From DATHWB01 sp040902855 (GTDB taxonomy: Bacteria; Actinomycetota; Acidimicrobiia; Spongiisociales; ZC4RG35), in contig JBBDWN010000094.1 of assembly GCA_040902855.1 (NCBI GenBank), positions 1-22,570 of the forward strand: 22,570 bases of DNA, in the 5' to 3' direction. The translations under genes and the position numbers were made by a program. How positions within the stretch are numbered: the stretch's first letter is position 1; every line of letters begins with the position of its first letter. The notes below the pieces were generated by a model. That model was given only the letters and a program-made list of their open reading frames with translations, searched no databases and was not told where the DNA came from. Shown here piece after piece: positions 1 through 9,349 of the stretch.

Positions 1-1
1 C

Positions 2-40
2 GCCGACGGCTGCGACTTCGTGGGTGTTCGCCGATTCTGA
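2..40 (+). CDS. Possible C-terminal tail of an upstream gene (partial)
   Basis: The frame beginning at base 2 reads 12 codons and stops at a TGA at 38-40, giving a plausible tail ending DFVGVRRF. It could be the end of a plus-strand gene that starts left of the window. Nothing about its function can be said. The other two plus frames also read through here, so the choice of frame is weak. Confidence 0.2.
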   Translation, partial: ADGCDFVGVRRF

Positions 41-80
41 GCGTGTAAGTTCGGAGCGGACGATCCGGCGATACGAGGAT

Positions 81-117
81 GGTTGTGAGAGGTTGGTTGT
101 GAGAGGTTGGTTGTGAA
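81..117 (+). repeat. 14-bp tandem repeat over a ribosome-binding site and start codon
   Basis: The unit GGTTGTGAGAGGTT occurs exactly at 81-94 and 95-108. A third, diverged copy starts at 109 (GGTTGTGAACAGG). Each full unit carries a GAGAGG Shine-Dalgarno-like stretch, and each copy carries a GTG. The downstream gene appears to start at the GTG of the third copy. Because 14 is not a multiple of 3, the GTGs of successive copies fall in different frames. Confidence 0.85.
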
Positions 118-496
118 CAGGTTGCTTTGGGTGCTTCAAATTGTCTTCGGGCTGTACTTCATCGGGGTCGGCGTGGCCCACTTCGTCGTTCCCGACGGTC
201 TCCCCGCCCAGATGGAGTGGATGTACGACCTGTCCGACACGCTCCACACGGTGTCTGGCATCGCAGAGATCCTCGGCGGACTGGGGCTGATACTCCCGGC
301 GGTGACGCGCATCCGTCCTGAACTCGTCTCCTATGCCGCCTTCGGGCTGGCGCTCGTGATGGTCGGGGCGGTCGTCTGGCATCTCGGCCGGGGCGAACCG
401 GTCCAGATCGCCCTCAACGTCGTGAATGTCGCGATGCTCGGGTTCATCGGATACGGGCGGATGCGACTCCACCCGATCCCCGCTCGCACCGGCTGA
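113..496 (+). CDS. DoxX-like small integral membrane protein
   Basis: This encodes a 127-residue hydrophobic protein with about four predicted membrane segments. Segments are visible around residues 3-22, 45-62, 72-90 and 98-115, interrupted by a short polar stretch after the first. The pattern of an aromatic first helix, a short ARG-poor loop and a GxxxxLG-rich second helix fits the DoxX-like family, whose members are poorly characterised quinone- or redox-linked membrane proteins. I chose the GTG at 113 because GAGAGG at 101-106 lies 6 nt upstream. A TTG at 107 in the same frame would add two residues but would sit directly against that ribosome-binding site. The gene converges on the ABC ATPase gene, with only 21 bp between the stop codons and no obvious terminator. 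The exact function is unknown. Confidence 0.75.
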   Translation: MNRLLWVLQIVFGLYFIGVGVAHFVVPDGLPAQMEWMYDLSDTLHTVSGIAEILGGLGLILPAVTRIRPELVSYAAFGLALVMVGAVVWHLGRGEPVQIALNVVNVAMLGFIGYGRMRLHPIPARTG

Positions 497-517
497 GTAT
501 CGAGGTCGAGCGAGTGG

Positions 518-1570
518 TCAAAGACCTCGGCGCTCGACGACGTGGCTGCCGGCCTCATCGACGAGGTGGCAGGCGACGAAACGGCCGGGTGTGAACTCGC
601 GGAACTCGGGCACCTCGGTGCGACAGCGTTCGACAGCCTGCGGGCAGCGGGGATGGAACACGCAGCCGGCAGGGAGATTGCCGGGGGAGGGCACTTCTCC
701 TTCGAGCACGATCGGAATGCGGGTTCGTTCGGTTTTCGGATCGGCCAGCGGGACGGCGGAGATGAGGGCCTGGGTGTAGGGGTGGAGCGGCTCCTCGAAC
801 AAGGCGTTGGCATCGGCGGTCTCGACGATCCGTCCCAGGTACATGACGGCGATCCGGTCCGAGATGTGGCGCACCATGGCCAGATCGTGCGCGATGAACA
901 GATATGTCAACCCGAGACGTGCCTGGAGGTCCGCCAGGAGGTTGACCACCTGAGCCTGGATGGAGACATCGAGGGCAGAAATCGGCTCGTCCAGGACGAT
1001 GAAGTCGGGGTCGATGGCCAACGCCCGGGCGATGTTGATCCGTTGGCGCTGCCCGCCGGAGAACTCATGCGGAAAGCGTCTGACCCAGGCCGGGTTGAGG
1101 CCGACCAACTCCATCAGGTCGGCAACCTTCTGCTTGATCTCGGCGTCCGTACCCATCTCGTAGATCCGGAGCGGCTCTGCGATCGTCCGACCGGTGCTCA
1201 TGCGGGGGTTGAGCGAGTCCGCCGAATCCTGGAACACGACTTGCATCCGCTTGCGGATCATCCGCAGGCTCTCGGCATCGAGTGTCGCCAAGTCGATCCC
1301 GTCGAACCACACCTCCCCGGACGTCGGCTCTTCGAGCCGGAGAACCACCCGCCCGGTGGTCGACTTGCCGCATCCACTCTCCCCGACGAGGCCGAGTGTC
1401 TCTCCGCGCGAGATCTGGAAGGAGACGCCGTTCACCGCCTTGATCGCCGACTTTTCCGATCCGAACAGCTTCATCGAGCGCATCGGGTAGTGCTTATTGA
1501 GTGCATCGACACGGATGAGGATGTCATCCGGATCGACAGGACTCCGCGAGTCGTGGGTGGCGGTCGTCAT
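518..1570 (-). CDS. Oligopeptide/dipeptide ABC transporter ATP-binding protein (DppF/OppF type)
   Basis: A 350-residue cytoplasmic ATPase that powers peptide import. Visible motifs are Walker A (GESGCGKST, residues 63-71), Q-loop VVFQD (about 111-115), signature FSGGQ (170-174), Walker B IVLDEP (191-196) and H-loop His228. The C-terminal oligopeptide-transporter extension has Cys at 303, 309, 316 and 334. In DppD-type ATPases such cysteines can hold an Fe-S cluster. The ATG at 1570 forms an ATGA overlap with the stop of the preceding ATPase gene, giving translational coupling. The open frame extends further upstream but only inside that gene. It is the last gene of the importer operon. The length is typical of OppF/DppF proteins. 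Substrate specificity is not visible from an ATPase. Confidence 0.94.
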   Translation of the reverse strand: MTTATHDSRSPVDPDDILIRVDALNKHYPMRSMKLFGSEKSAIKAVNGVSFQISRGETLGLVGESGCGKSTTGRVVLRLEEPTSGEVWFDGIDLATLDAESLRMIRKRMQVVFQDSADSLNPRMSTGRTIAEPLRIYEMGTDAEIKQKVADLMELVGLNPAWVRRFPHEFSGGQRQRINIARALAIDPDFIVLDEPISALDVSIQAQVVNLLADLQARLGLTYLFIAHDLAMVRHISDRIAVMYLGRIVETADANALFEEPLHPYTQALISAVPLADPKTERTRIPIVLEGEVPSPGNLPAGCVFHPRCPQAVERCRTEVPEFREFTPGRFVACHLVDEAGSHVVERRGL

Positions 1571-2600
1571 GTGATCGGCACACCTCGATCGAGGTCGAAG
1601 TGGCAGGCCACCCGATGCCGTTCGGCAACGTCTCGCAGAATCGGCCGCTCGTCGATGCAGCGGTCGAAGGCGTAGTTGCACCGCGGCTGGAAGGGACAGA
1701 AGTTGGGTTCGACGAGCAGGTCGGGCGGGCTTCCTTCGATGCTCGCCAGCCTGGTGCTGCCATCCGAATCGGCGGAAGGGATCGCCGCCAGGAGACCGCG
1801 CGTGTACGGATGCTGCGGATTCTCGTAGATCTCGTCGATGGGTCCCGACTCGACGACTGTGCCGCCGTACATGACCGCCACCCGATCAGCGATTCCGGCG
1901 ACGACAGCCAGGTCGTGGGTGATCCAGACGATGGCCGTGCCCCGCTCGTCCTGGAGTCTCGTCTTGACGAGTTCGACGATTTGGGCTTGAACCGTCACGT
2001 CCAGGGCCGTGGTCGGCTCGTCGAAGATCACGATCGGTGGATCACCCGCCATGGCGATGGCGATCATCACCCTTTGGCGCATCCCCCCAGAGAACTCGTG
2101 CGGATAGGAGCGATACCGCCTGGCGGGGTCGGCGATGCCGACGGAGGCGAGGAGTTCGATCGCCACCTCCTTCGCCGCCTCATCTGCGAGTCCCCGGTGT
2201 TTGCGCACCGACTCTGCGATCTGTTCGCCGATTCGCATCGTCGGGTTCAGCGCGCTCAGCGGGTCCTGGAAGACGAATCCGATTTTGCCGCCCCGCACCC
2301 GTCGGATCTCTGCTCTCCCTGCCGCCAACAGGTCTTGTTCGGCGCCGTCGACGCGCAGCATCGCCGTCCCTTCGTCGATCTGCGCAGGCGGGCTGGGGAG
2401 CAGCCCGACGAGCGCCATCATGGTGACCGACTTTCCCGATCCTGACTCGCCGACAACCCCGAGCGACTCGCCCGGACGCAGCCTGAACGACACCCCGTTG
2501 ACGGCGTGCACCTTTCCGTCCGGCGAGTCGAAACTGACTTTGAGCCCGTCGACTTCGAGCAGGAATTCGCTGGTCCGGGGGGCGGGGGTGACAGGAGTGA

Positions 2601-2604
<4 letters not shown>
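1567..2604 (-). CDS. Oligopeptide/dipeptide ABC transporter ATP-binding protein (DppD/OppD type)
   Basis: A 345-residue partner ATPase of the same importer. Walker A is GESGSGKS (52-59), the Q-loop is FVFQDP (110-115), the signature is FSGGM (171-175), Walker B is IVIFDEP (191-197) and the H-loop histidine is His230. The C-terminal extension has Cys303, Cys309, Cys316 and Cys334, the same spacing (and by chance the same numbering) as in the downstream ATPase. Paired ATPases of this kind form the heterodimer of OppDF/DppDF systems. The ATG at 2604 overlaps the permease stop as ATGA (2601-2604), and the gene's own stop overlaps the next start in the same way. A much longer open frame runs upstream, but it is antiparallel-phase read-through of the permease gene. 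Confidence 0.94.
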
Positions 2605-3508
<904 letters not shown>

Positions 3509-3509
<1 letters not shown>

Positions 3510-4429
3510 CAGTTCTCCAACCTGATGCGGGGATCGAGCCACGCATAGAGCAGATCGGCGAGGAGGCTGAGGCCGATGGCAGCGGCTGCGATGAACAACG
3601 TGATCGTCTGGACGAGCGGGAAGTCGCGAGCGCGGATTGCCTCGTCGAGCAGGCTGCCCAGTCCGGGGAGCGCGAATATCGACTCGATGTAGACCGCGCC
3701 GCCCAGCAGGTAGGTGTACTGGACGCTGATCACACTGACGAGGGCGATGGCGGTATTGCGGAAGATATGCCTGCCGGCCACTTCGAACCCCGAGAGCCCT
3801 TTGCTTCGTGCCGTCCGTACGTAATCGGACCCCACGACCTCTAGCACCGTCGAACGGGTGAGACGCACGAGTCGTCCCATGGCGCCGACCGAGAGGGCGA
3901 ACGCCGGGAGCACGTAGGACGCCGGACCGTCGATGCCAAACGACGGGAGCCATCCGAGATTGACGGCGAAGACGATGATGAGGATCAAGGCCAGCCAGAA
4001 CTCGGGGGTGACCTGGCCGCCGAGGCCGAGACCCCTCGCCATGAGATCGCTGAACTTCCCCGCGTTCATCCCGCCGACAATGCCGAGTGGGACCCCGATG
4101 AGGATGGCCACACCCATGGCGATGGTCGCCAGTGTGAATGTCAGCGGCACGCGTTGGATCACCAGATCGAGCGAGTGGGTCTGGAAGCGGAGAGACTCAC
4201 CGAAGTCGCCGGTGGCGACGCTGGTGACGTAGTCGCCCAACTGGATGAGGACCGGGCGGTCGAAGCCCATCAGCTCGCGAAACGCCTGGACCTGCGCGGG
4301 ACTGGCTTCCCTCGGCATCATCAACGCCGCGGGGTCCCCAGAGAGCCGCACCAGGAAGAAGACGATCACAACGACACCGACGAACAACAGCATCGACTGG
4401 ATGGTGCGGCGAACGATGTAGGTCTTCAT
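3509..4429 (-). CDS. Oligopeptide/dipeptide ABC transporter permease (DppB/OppB type)
   Basis: A 306-residue inner-membrane permease. It begins MKTYIVRR, followed by a first membrane helix at about 12-28, a periplasmic loop, and then five more hydrophobic segments. The EAA-like coupling loop is near residues 190-225 and contains DYVRTARSKGL (202-212). This is the classical DppB/OppB organisation and length. The ATG at 4429 has no recognisable Shine-Dalgarno within 15 nt. The only GA/GG-rich sequence upstream is locked in the 15-bp hairpin at 4441-4474, so initiation may be weak or may depend on structure. The gene ends with a 1-nt overlap with the DppC-type gene. Confidence 0.94.
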
Positions 4430-4440
4430 GTCGGATTTGT

Positions 4441-4474
4441 GATGGGGGGCCTCTCTGTTGAGAGGCCCCCCATC
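4441..4474 (-). promoter_or_regulatory. Perfect 15-bp hairpin between binding protein and permease genes
   Basis: Bases 4441-4455 pair perfectly with 4460-4474 around a 4-nt loop (TGTT on the plus strand), with a run of six G:C pairs in the stem. The hairpin begins 5 nt after the binding-protein stop and ends 11 nt before the permease start. On the transcribed (minus) strand no U-run follows, so a complete intrinsic terminator is unlikely. The position fits a structure that protects the 3' end of the binding-protein message, or partly attenuates transcription, so that the binding protein is made in excess over the membrane complex. Confidence 0.8.
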
Positions 4475-4479
4475 AATGC

Positions 4480-6120
4480 TCAGCCAGCGAGCGAGACTTC
4501 CTTGAGGAAGTAGTTCTCAGCCGCTCGGGGCTGGTAGTTCTGAACCGCCACATTGATCCCTTCGAACGCAAACGGCTCGTAGAGATAGATGAAAGGCGGG
4601 TCCTCGTACGTGTACCGCTGCAACTCGGTGTAGAGACCCGCTCGCTCTTCCTCATCGAGCGTCGTGGGGATCCGCGCCAGGAGGTCGAGGAGGACCGGGT
4701 CGGACCAGGACGAGTAGTCGGCGTCTGCGCCCCCGAGGGCTCCCTGGAGCCGTTCGATGGATTCGGTGGTAGTGCTGGACCACGAGTCGCCGAAGAGTGG
4801 CGGGAGTTGTTTCTGGGATTCGAGATCCCAGTACTGCCCTGACTCCATGAACTGGATCTCTCCGCCGTCGAGGGTGATCCCGACTGCTTCGAGGAACCCG
4901 GCGATCGCTTGGCAGACCTCTTCGAAGTTCGCATACGCCCCCGTCGGGCAGGCGAATCCGATCTCGAATCCGTCCGGATAGCCGGCGTCGGCGAGTAATT
5001 GCATCGCCAGTTCCGGGTCGTAGGCGTAGGGCTGCAGCGAGTCGTCGTATCCCAGGCTGGACGTAGAGACCAGACCAGTCGCCAGTGCCGCCTGACCGTC
5101 AAAGAGCGAGTCGATGATGGCCTGACGGTCGACGGCGTGGTTCATGGCCAGTCGCACCTCCCGGCTCTCTACCGGTGTTCCGACTCCGGTCGTCATGTTG
5201 TTGAAGGCGATGTAATACACGCGGTCAACCGGATAGGTCACGACTTGGACGTTGGCGACGCCCTCCAGCGTCGCTGCCTCTTCTGAGTTGAAGCGCTGGG
5301 CGATGTGAACTTCGCCGGTTTGTACCGCAGCGAGCCGTGTCGACGAGTCCGGGATCGGACGGAAGACCACGGAATCGACCAGCGGCAGACCTTCGTTCCA
5401 GTAGTCGGCGTGGGCCGCCAGGGTGATGCGGTCACCTCGATCCCAACTGACGAAGGCGAACGGCCCTGTGCCGATCGGGTTCGCTTCGATCCCGGCAAGA
5501 CCGTCGGCTTCGAACTGGCTCGCCGGGAGGATCGCCCATCCGTCGAGTTCGCGCAGGAACAGGGCGTCAGGTTCGGCAACGGTCATCTGGACGGTCATCG
5601 GGTCGATCGTCGTCACCGAGGTGGCCTTCTGGTAGAGGTATGCGTAGACGTTGGCTTCGTCCGTCGCCGCCTGCCAGCTGGCGACCCAGTCGTCTGCGTC
5701 CATGATCTCGCCGTTGTGGAACGCGACGTTCTCACGCAGGGTGAACGTGTAGGTGATCCCGTCCTCGGAGATCTCCCACTCTGTCGCGAGAGCGGGTTCG
5801 ATCTCGTTTTCGGCGTTGATCCACACCGGACCCTCGAAGATCTGTGTAGAGAGGTTCGTCGCATTCCTCTCGGCTGCGTTCGGCAGATAGATGGAGTTGG
5901 GTTCAGTCGACAGAGCGACCACGAGTTCCCCACCCATGGCGGGTTCTGCCGGTGCGGTGGTCTCGGTCGTGCTGTCGGTCGCGCCGGCAGTTGTGGTGGT
6001 TTCGGCTGCGTCGGCGTCGGCGTCGCCGTCGCTACCCGCTCCTCCGTCGCCGCATGCTGCAACCAGCATGGCGAGGACGGTGAGCAGGGCGGTCATGTGC
6101 CTGAGGCGTTTCATCGCCAT
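4480..6120 (-). CDS. Peptide ABC transporter substrate-binding lipoprotein (SBP family 5)
   Basis: A 546-residue extracytoplasmic binding protein. Residues 1-22 form a lipoprotein signal peptide (basic MAMKRLRH, then a hydrophobic core) with lipobox LVAAC, so Cys23 is the predicted lipidation site. A Thr/Ala/Asp/Glu-rich linker (about 24-62) precedes the mature domain. That domain matches SBP_bac_5: an early GGELVVAL strand, then a LATEWEISEDGITYTFTLR-type block characteristic of DppA/OppA proteins. I chose the ATG at 6120 because AGGAGG (plus strand 6131-6136) lies 10 nt upstream. A second ATG at 6114 would give an ATGA overlap with the PHP gene but is too far from that site. It is the substrate-selecting component of the importer encoded downstream. 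Confidence 0.94.
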   Translation of the reverse strand: MAMKRLRHMTALLTVLAMLVAACGDGGAGSDGDADADAAETTTTAGATDSTTETTAPAEPAMGGELVVALSTEPNSIYLPNAAERNATNLSTQIFEGPVWINAENEIEPALATEWEISEDGITYTFTLRENVAFHNGEIMDADDWVASWQAATDEANVYAYLYQKATSVTTIDPMTVQMTVAEPDALFLRELDGWAILPASQFEADGLAGIEANPIGTGPFAFVSWDRGDRITLAAHADYWNEGLPLVDSVVFRPIPDSSTRLAAVQTGEVHIAQRFNSEEAATLEGVANVQVVTYPVDRVYYIAFNNMTTGVGTPVESREVRLAMNHAVDRQAIIDSLFDGQAALATGLVSTSSLGYDDSLQPYAYDPELAMQLLADAGYPDGFEIGFACPTGAYANFEEVCQAIAGFLEAVGITLDGGEIQFMESGQYWDLESQKQLPPLFGDSWSSTTTESIERLQGALGGADADYSSWSDPVLLDLLARIPTTLDEEERAGLYTELQRYTYEDPPFIYLYEPFAFEGINVAVQNYQPRAAENYFLKEVSLAG

Positions 6121-7175
6121 GGGGGCTGTTCCTCCTGATCGGTTGCTTCGTGTTGGGATTGCCACCGTTCCTGGATAGCGAACGCGGCAGAAAGGTCGGT
6201 GAACGATCCGTAATCGAAGTCGGATCGGTCGGTGTCCCCCCCGAAGTACACAGGGTTGGTGAAGGCCACGACCTCGTCGGGTCCTGCGACGTCGATGCGC
6301 ACCCAACTGGGTGACACATCACCGAGGTCGAGGCGGTGCTCGACGCCTGGATTGGTGCCCTCCGACGTTGCAACTGTCGTGCCGTCGCACACGACTCGGA
6401 CTTCGAGTTCGCCGTCACCCCAGGTCCGGGCGGACACCAAGATCGGATCGTCCGGCCGTGCGAGGCGGTCACCCATGCCGGCCACGCCGCCGGTGGTTTC
6501 GACCGCAAACTCGATCGTGGGTCCCATCGTGACGTACACCCGGCCGCGGTCGACGGCGTCGAGAATCGATTCGGGAGTGCGGGCGACGGCATCGACGTAG
6601 CTGCGGGGGATTCCGACTCGATGTCCGTCGACGGTGACGCCGTCGGCGCGGAGGAGCTTCTCCGGATTGTGGAAGTCCGACCCTCCGACTGCCGTGACCC
6701 GAATGCCGGCATTGAGCCACTGTGTCCACATGTCGAGCGCCGCCGGGTTCGCCAACTGGTTCTCGGGCCAGGTCGGATCGTTCCACACTTCGAGATAGCG
6801 GAAACCGGCGAGAGGCACCTCGGTGTCGGTCCATTCCCAGGGAAAGAGCAGCGGGTGATTGATCGAGGCGCGCAAGCCGTCACGAGCGACCCTCTCGACG
6901 AGAGCAGTCGCCTGACCCCGCTGTGCCTCGTCGCGCTCGACGAACGTGGGTTCCGGCAGGTCGGCGACCCAGTCCGGCTCGTCGCCGTCGACGCTGAACA
7001 CGTTGAAGTGCCCGTACGGCATCGTGACCTCGACTCCGGCGATCACCAGCACTTGGTCGGAGTCGCTGAAATGTGGATATGACCACGTGTTGTGATCCGT
7101 GATGGCGAAGAAGTCCAGGTGTTCGCGCTCAGCCTCTTCGATGAATCGGCGTGGTGGCAGAACGCCGTCGCTCAA
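6111..7175 (-). CDS. CehA/McbA-like PHP-domain metallophosphoesterase, 5' end interrupted by an amber codon
   Basis: The uninterrupted frame encodes 354 residues from a TTG at 7175. Most PHP-domain metal sites are present: ITDHN (residues 25-29), GVEV with Glu49, NHP (106-108) and GGSDFH (164-169), followed by a CehA-type beta-rich C-terminus. Related proteins hydrolyse phosphoesters or carbamates. The first PHP motif is missing from this frame but lies directly upstream in the same frame: GDFHAH, then TAG, then SLSDG, which matches the family pattern HxHxxxSDG exactly in length. The gene is therefore either a nonsense-mutated or pseudogene copy, a read-through gene, or carries a sequence error. 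The 3' end overlaps the binding-protein gene by 10 nt, which suggests a role with the imported compound. Confidence 0.7.
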   Translation of the reverse strand: MSDGVLPPRRFIEEAEREHLDFFAITDHNTWSYPHFSDSDQVLVIAGVEVTMPYGHFNVFSVDGDEPDWVADLPEPTFVERDEAQRGQATALVERVARDGLRASINHPLLFPWEWTDTEVPLAGFRYLEVWNDPTWPENQLANPAALDMWTQWLNAGIRVTAVGGSDFHNPEKLLRADGVTVDGHRVGIPRSYVDAVARTPESILDAVDRGRVYVTMGPTIEFAVETTGGVAGMGDRLARPDDPILVSARTWGDGELEVRVVCDGTTVATSEGTNPGVEHRLDLGDVSPSWVRIDVAGPDEVVAFTNPVYFGGDTDRSDFDYGSFTDLSAAFAIQERWQSQHEATDQEEQPPWR

Positions 7176-7178
7176 CGA

Positions 7179-7211
7179 CTAGTGGGCGTGGAAGTCGCCT
7201 TTCAGCCACAC
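7179..7211 (-). pseudogene. Upstream PHP fragment with HxH motif ending in an in-frame TAG
   Basis: In the frame of the PHP gene, codons from a GTG at 7211 read VWLKGDFHAH and then TAG (plus strand CTA at 7179-7181). The frame is open back to a TGA at 7239-7241 and reads DDDGVRIVWLKGDFHAH, typical of a CehA N-terminus. No ATG exists in this frame. The best ATG with an AAGGAG upstream (7231) is in another frame, so a small indel near 7212-7230 may also be present. A single C-to-A change in a TCG serine codon would create the TAG. Confidence 0.6.
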
Positions 7212-7304
7212 GATTCGGACACCGTCGTCATCGCTCCTTCATCCCCGATCCCGGTGGGACACTAGACAGTCGACCGTGACGGCGCTTGCCAGAGGGAAAC
7301 CGAC

Positions 7305-9314
7305 TCAGACGAGGTCGCGCGAGATCTCTTCGTGCCATTTGCGCCGGAACACCTCGTTGCCGGCCTCAGACGCGACGAGTTCGGCGTCGATCACGAAGTG
7401 GGTGGGCGTGGAAGTGAGGACGGTCGAGGTGTGGCTCCCGATACTCCAATCCTCGCGAGCCATGGTGCGACGGGTCGTGACCTCGCCGCGAGCCGAATTC
7501 GAGTCATCCCCGACCACCGAATAGCGCTCCACCGCTGCGACTTCGAAAGCAAGACCGATCTCGTCCAGATGGCGGATACCCGAGTCGTCGATCACTTCCA
7601 ACGAATGAACGTCGGCACCGAGGTCGTGTTCCAGTGTCCACCGCACTCGGCTCGGGCGCAGGCGCGTCACCGGAGCCGGTTCCGCCCCCTCGGGATCGCC
7701 GAAAGGTGCGAGGGCGGCGTCATCCTCGCCAGGCGGGCGGACGGGGAGTACCAACCGGCTGGTCGAACAGTCGATCTCGAGTGTCGTCGGAGCTGGTGCA
7801 GGCCAGATCAGCGGCCAGTACGAACTCGAGATCGCAAGGCGGATTCGATGGCCTACCGGGAAGTTCTGGGCGACTTCGTTCATCCGAATCGTGACGCGTG
7901 TCAGTTCGCCCGGGTCGAGTGGCCTCGGCTCGGCGTGACCGTCGCGATGAGTCAGGTTGAGGACGCCGTAGGTCACCCGGGTCGAACGTCCTCGCTCATC
8001 GACAGAGCACAGACGCACCGCGACTTGCGCCACCGGCTGATCTGAGGAGAGGTCGAGTTCGACGATGGGTGCTCCCAGGATCTCGACGGCGGATTCGAGG
8101 GGCTCGGTGTCGAAGACGACCGACCCGGCGTCGTCGGTCTGCTGGTCGCCTGGCTGGTCGGGTCCATCGGCATACGAACACCACTTGCCCGCCTGACGGC
8201 CAACCCACAGGGGAGATCTCACCGAGACCACACCGGTAGGGCCGGCGAGCCTGTCGACGAGGTGGCCACCCGGGTCGAGATGCATCGCCGTGGGCGTGAC
8301 GCGAGTCGAAGGCCACTGCTCCTCCGCCACCCAGCGGCCAGGTCGGCTCGGGTAGGAGGGTGCCGGGGTAACTGCTTCCTGCATCCAGGTCCGGAGCATC
8401 GGTTCGTCCATGATCCCTGTGTCGATGCCTTTCAGCCAATGGTCCCACCATCGGACGAGTTCCTGGAGGAACCCGATCGCCGGACCGGGCTCGGCGATGT
8501 GGGGATAGGCGTGGCTCCACGGACCAATGAGCCCTTTTCGGGGCACGTCGAGATTGTCGAGGAGACGGAACACTGCGTTCGAGTACCCGTCCGCCCAGCC
8601 GCTCACTGCGTACACCGGACAGCGGATGGCCGAGTAGTCCTCACACACCGACCCGTGACGCCAGAAGTCGTCTCGTCGCTGATGTCGCAGCCAGGTGTCG
8701 AGCCACAGGCCGCTTCCTTCCAGGCGCTCGAACCACATGTCGCGCCAGCGATCACCGACGATCGCAGGATCGGGAGGCATTGTGTTGAGGGCGAACATGA
8801 CCGACGCCCACGACAGGTTGTCAGCGAGCAGACATCCGCCCATGTGGTGGACGTCGTCGGCGTAGCGGTCGTCGGTGGAGCAGATCGTCATGATCGCTTT
8901 GAGCGGCTCCGGTGCCAGGGCGGCGATCTGAAGACCGTTGAAGCCCCCCCAGGAGATCCCCATCATTCCGACGTTCCCGTCACACCAGGGCTGGGATGCG
9001 ATCCACTCGATGGCCGCCACCCCATCGTCGAGTTCGGACTGGAGATACTCGTCGGTCAGAACTCCGTCCGACTCCCCGCTGCCGCGAATGTCGACTCTCA
9101 CACCGGCGTACCCGTGGGCGACGAGGTACGGATACGTGATGGTGTCCCGGGCGACCGTGCCGTAGCGCTTGCGGTACGGCACGTATTCGAAGATGGCGGG
9201 AACGGGCGTGGGGTCGACCGGTCGCCAGACTCGGGCTGCGAGCCTGGTCCCGTCTGCGAGCGGGATCCACACGTTCTCCTCTTCGACGATCGGCGGGATA
9301 TCGACATGTCGCAA
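7305..9314 (-). CDS. CocE/NonD family hydrolase (X-Pro dipeptidyl-peptidase S15 type)
   Basis: A 669-residue alpha/beta hydrolase. The N-terminal domain has the nucleophile elbow GISWGGF with Ser121. Acid Asp242 lies in SGWADGY and base His268 in GPWSHAYPH, both with family-typical context. RGSGESDG (77-84) is the usual S15 oxyanion/cap region. From about residue 400 the protein becomes the jelly-roll C-terminal domain of CocE and X-Pro dipeptidyl peptidases. No signal peptide is seen, so it is probably cytoplasmic. The TTG start at 9314 is supported by GGAGG (plus strand 9323-9327) at 8 nt spacing. It follows the HAD gene by 35 bp and precedes the PHP gene and peptide importer, which suggests processing of an imported peptide or ester. 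The true substrate could be a peptide, ester or amide. Confidence 0.9.
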   Translation of the reverse strand: MRHVDIPPIVEEENVWIPLADGTRLAARVWRPVDPTPVPAIFEYVPYRKRYGTVARDTITYPYLVAHGYAGVRVDIRGSGESDGVLTDEYLQSELDDGVAAIEWIASQPWCDGNVGMMGISWGGFNGLQIAALAPEPLKAIMTICSTDDRYADDVHHMGGCLLADNLSWASVMFALNTMPPDPAIVGDRWRDMWFERLEGSGLWLDTWLRHQRRDDFWRHGSVCEDYSAIRCPVYAVSGWADGYSNAVFRLLDNLDVPRKGLIGPWSHAYPHIAEPGPAIGFLQELVRWWDHWLKGIDTGIMDEPMLRTWMQEAVTPAPSYPSRPGRWVAEEQWPSTRVTPTAMHLDPGGHLVDRLAGPTGVVSVRSPLWVGRQAGKWCSYADGPDQPGDQQTDDAGSVVFDTEPLESAVEILGAPIVELDLSSDQPVAQVAVRLCSVDERGRSTRVTYGVLNLTHRDGHAEPRPLDPGELTRVTIRMNEVAQNFPVGHRIRLAISSSYWPLIWPAPAPTTLEIDCSTSRLVLPVRPPGEDDAALAPFGDPEGAEPAPVTRLRPSRVRWTLEHDLGADVHSLEVIDDSGIRHLDEIGLAFEVAAVERYSVVGDDSNSARGEVTTRRTMAREDWSIGSHTSTVLTSTPTHFVIDAELVASEAGNEVFRRKWHEEISRDLV

Positions 9315-9349
9315 GGCGCGGTCCTCCGGATGTGTAAATCGAGACGATC

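Noticed and set aside
542..1675. A 377-codon plus-strand frame opposite the ATPase gene
   Set aside because: The minus strand carries all ABC ATPase motifs; the plus reading has none and is a codon-composition shadow.
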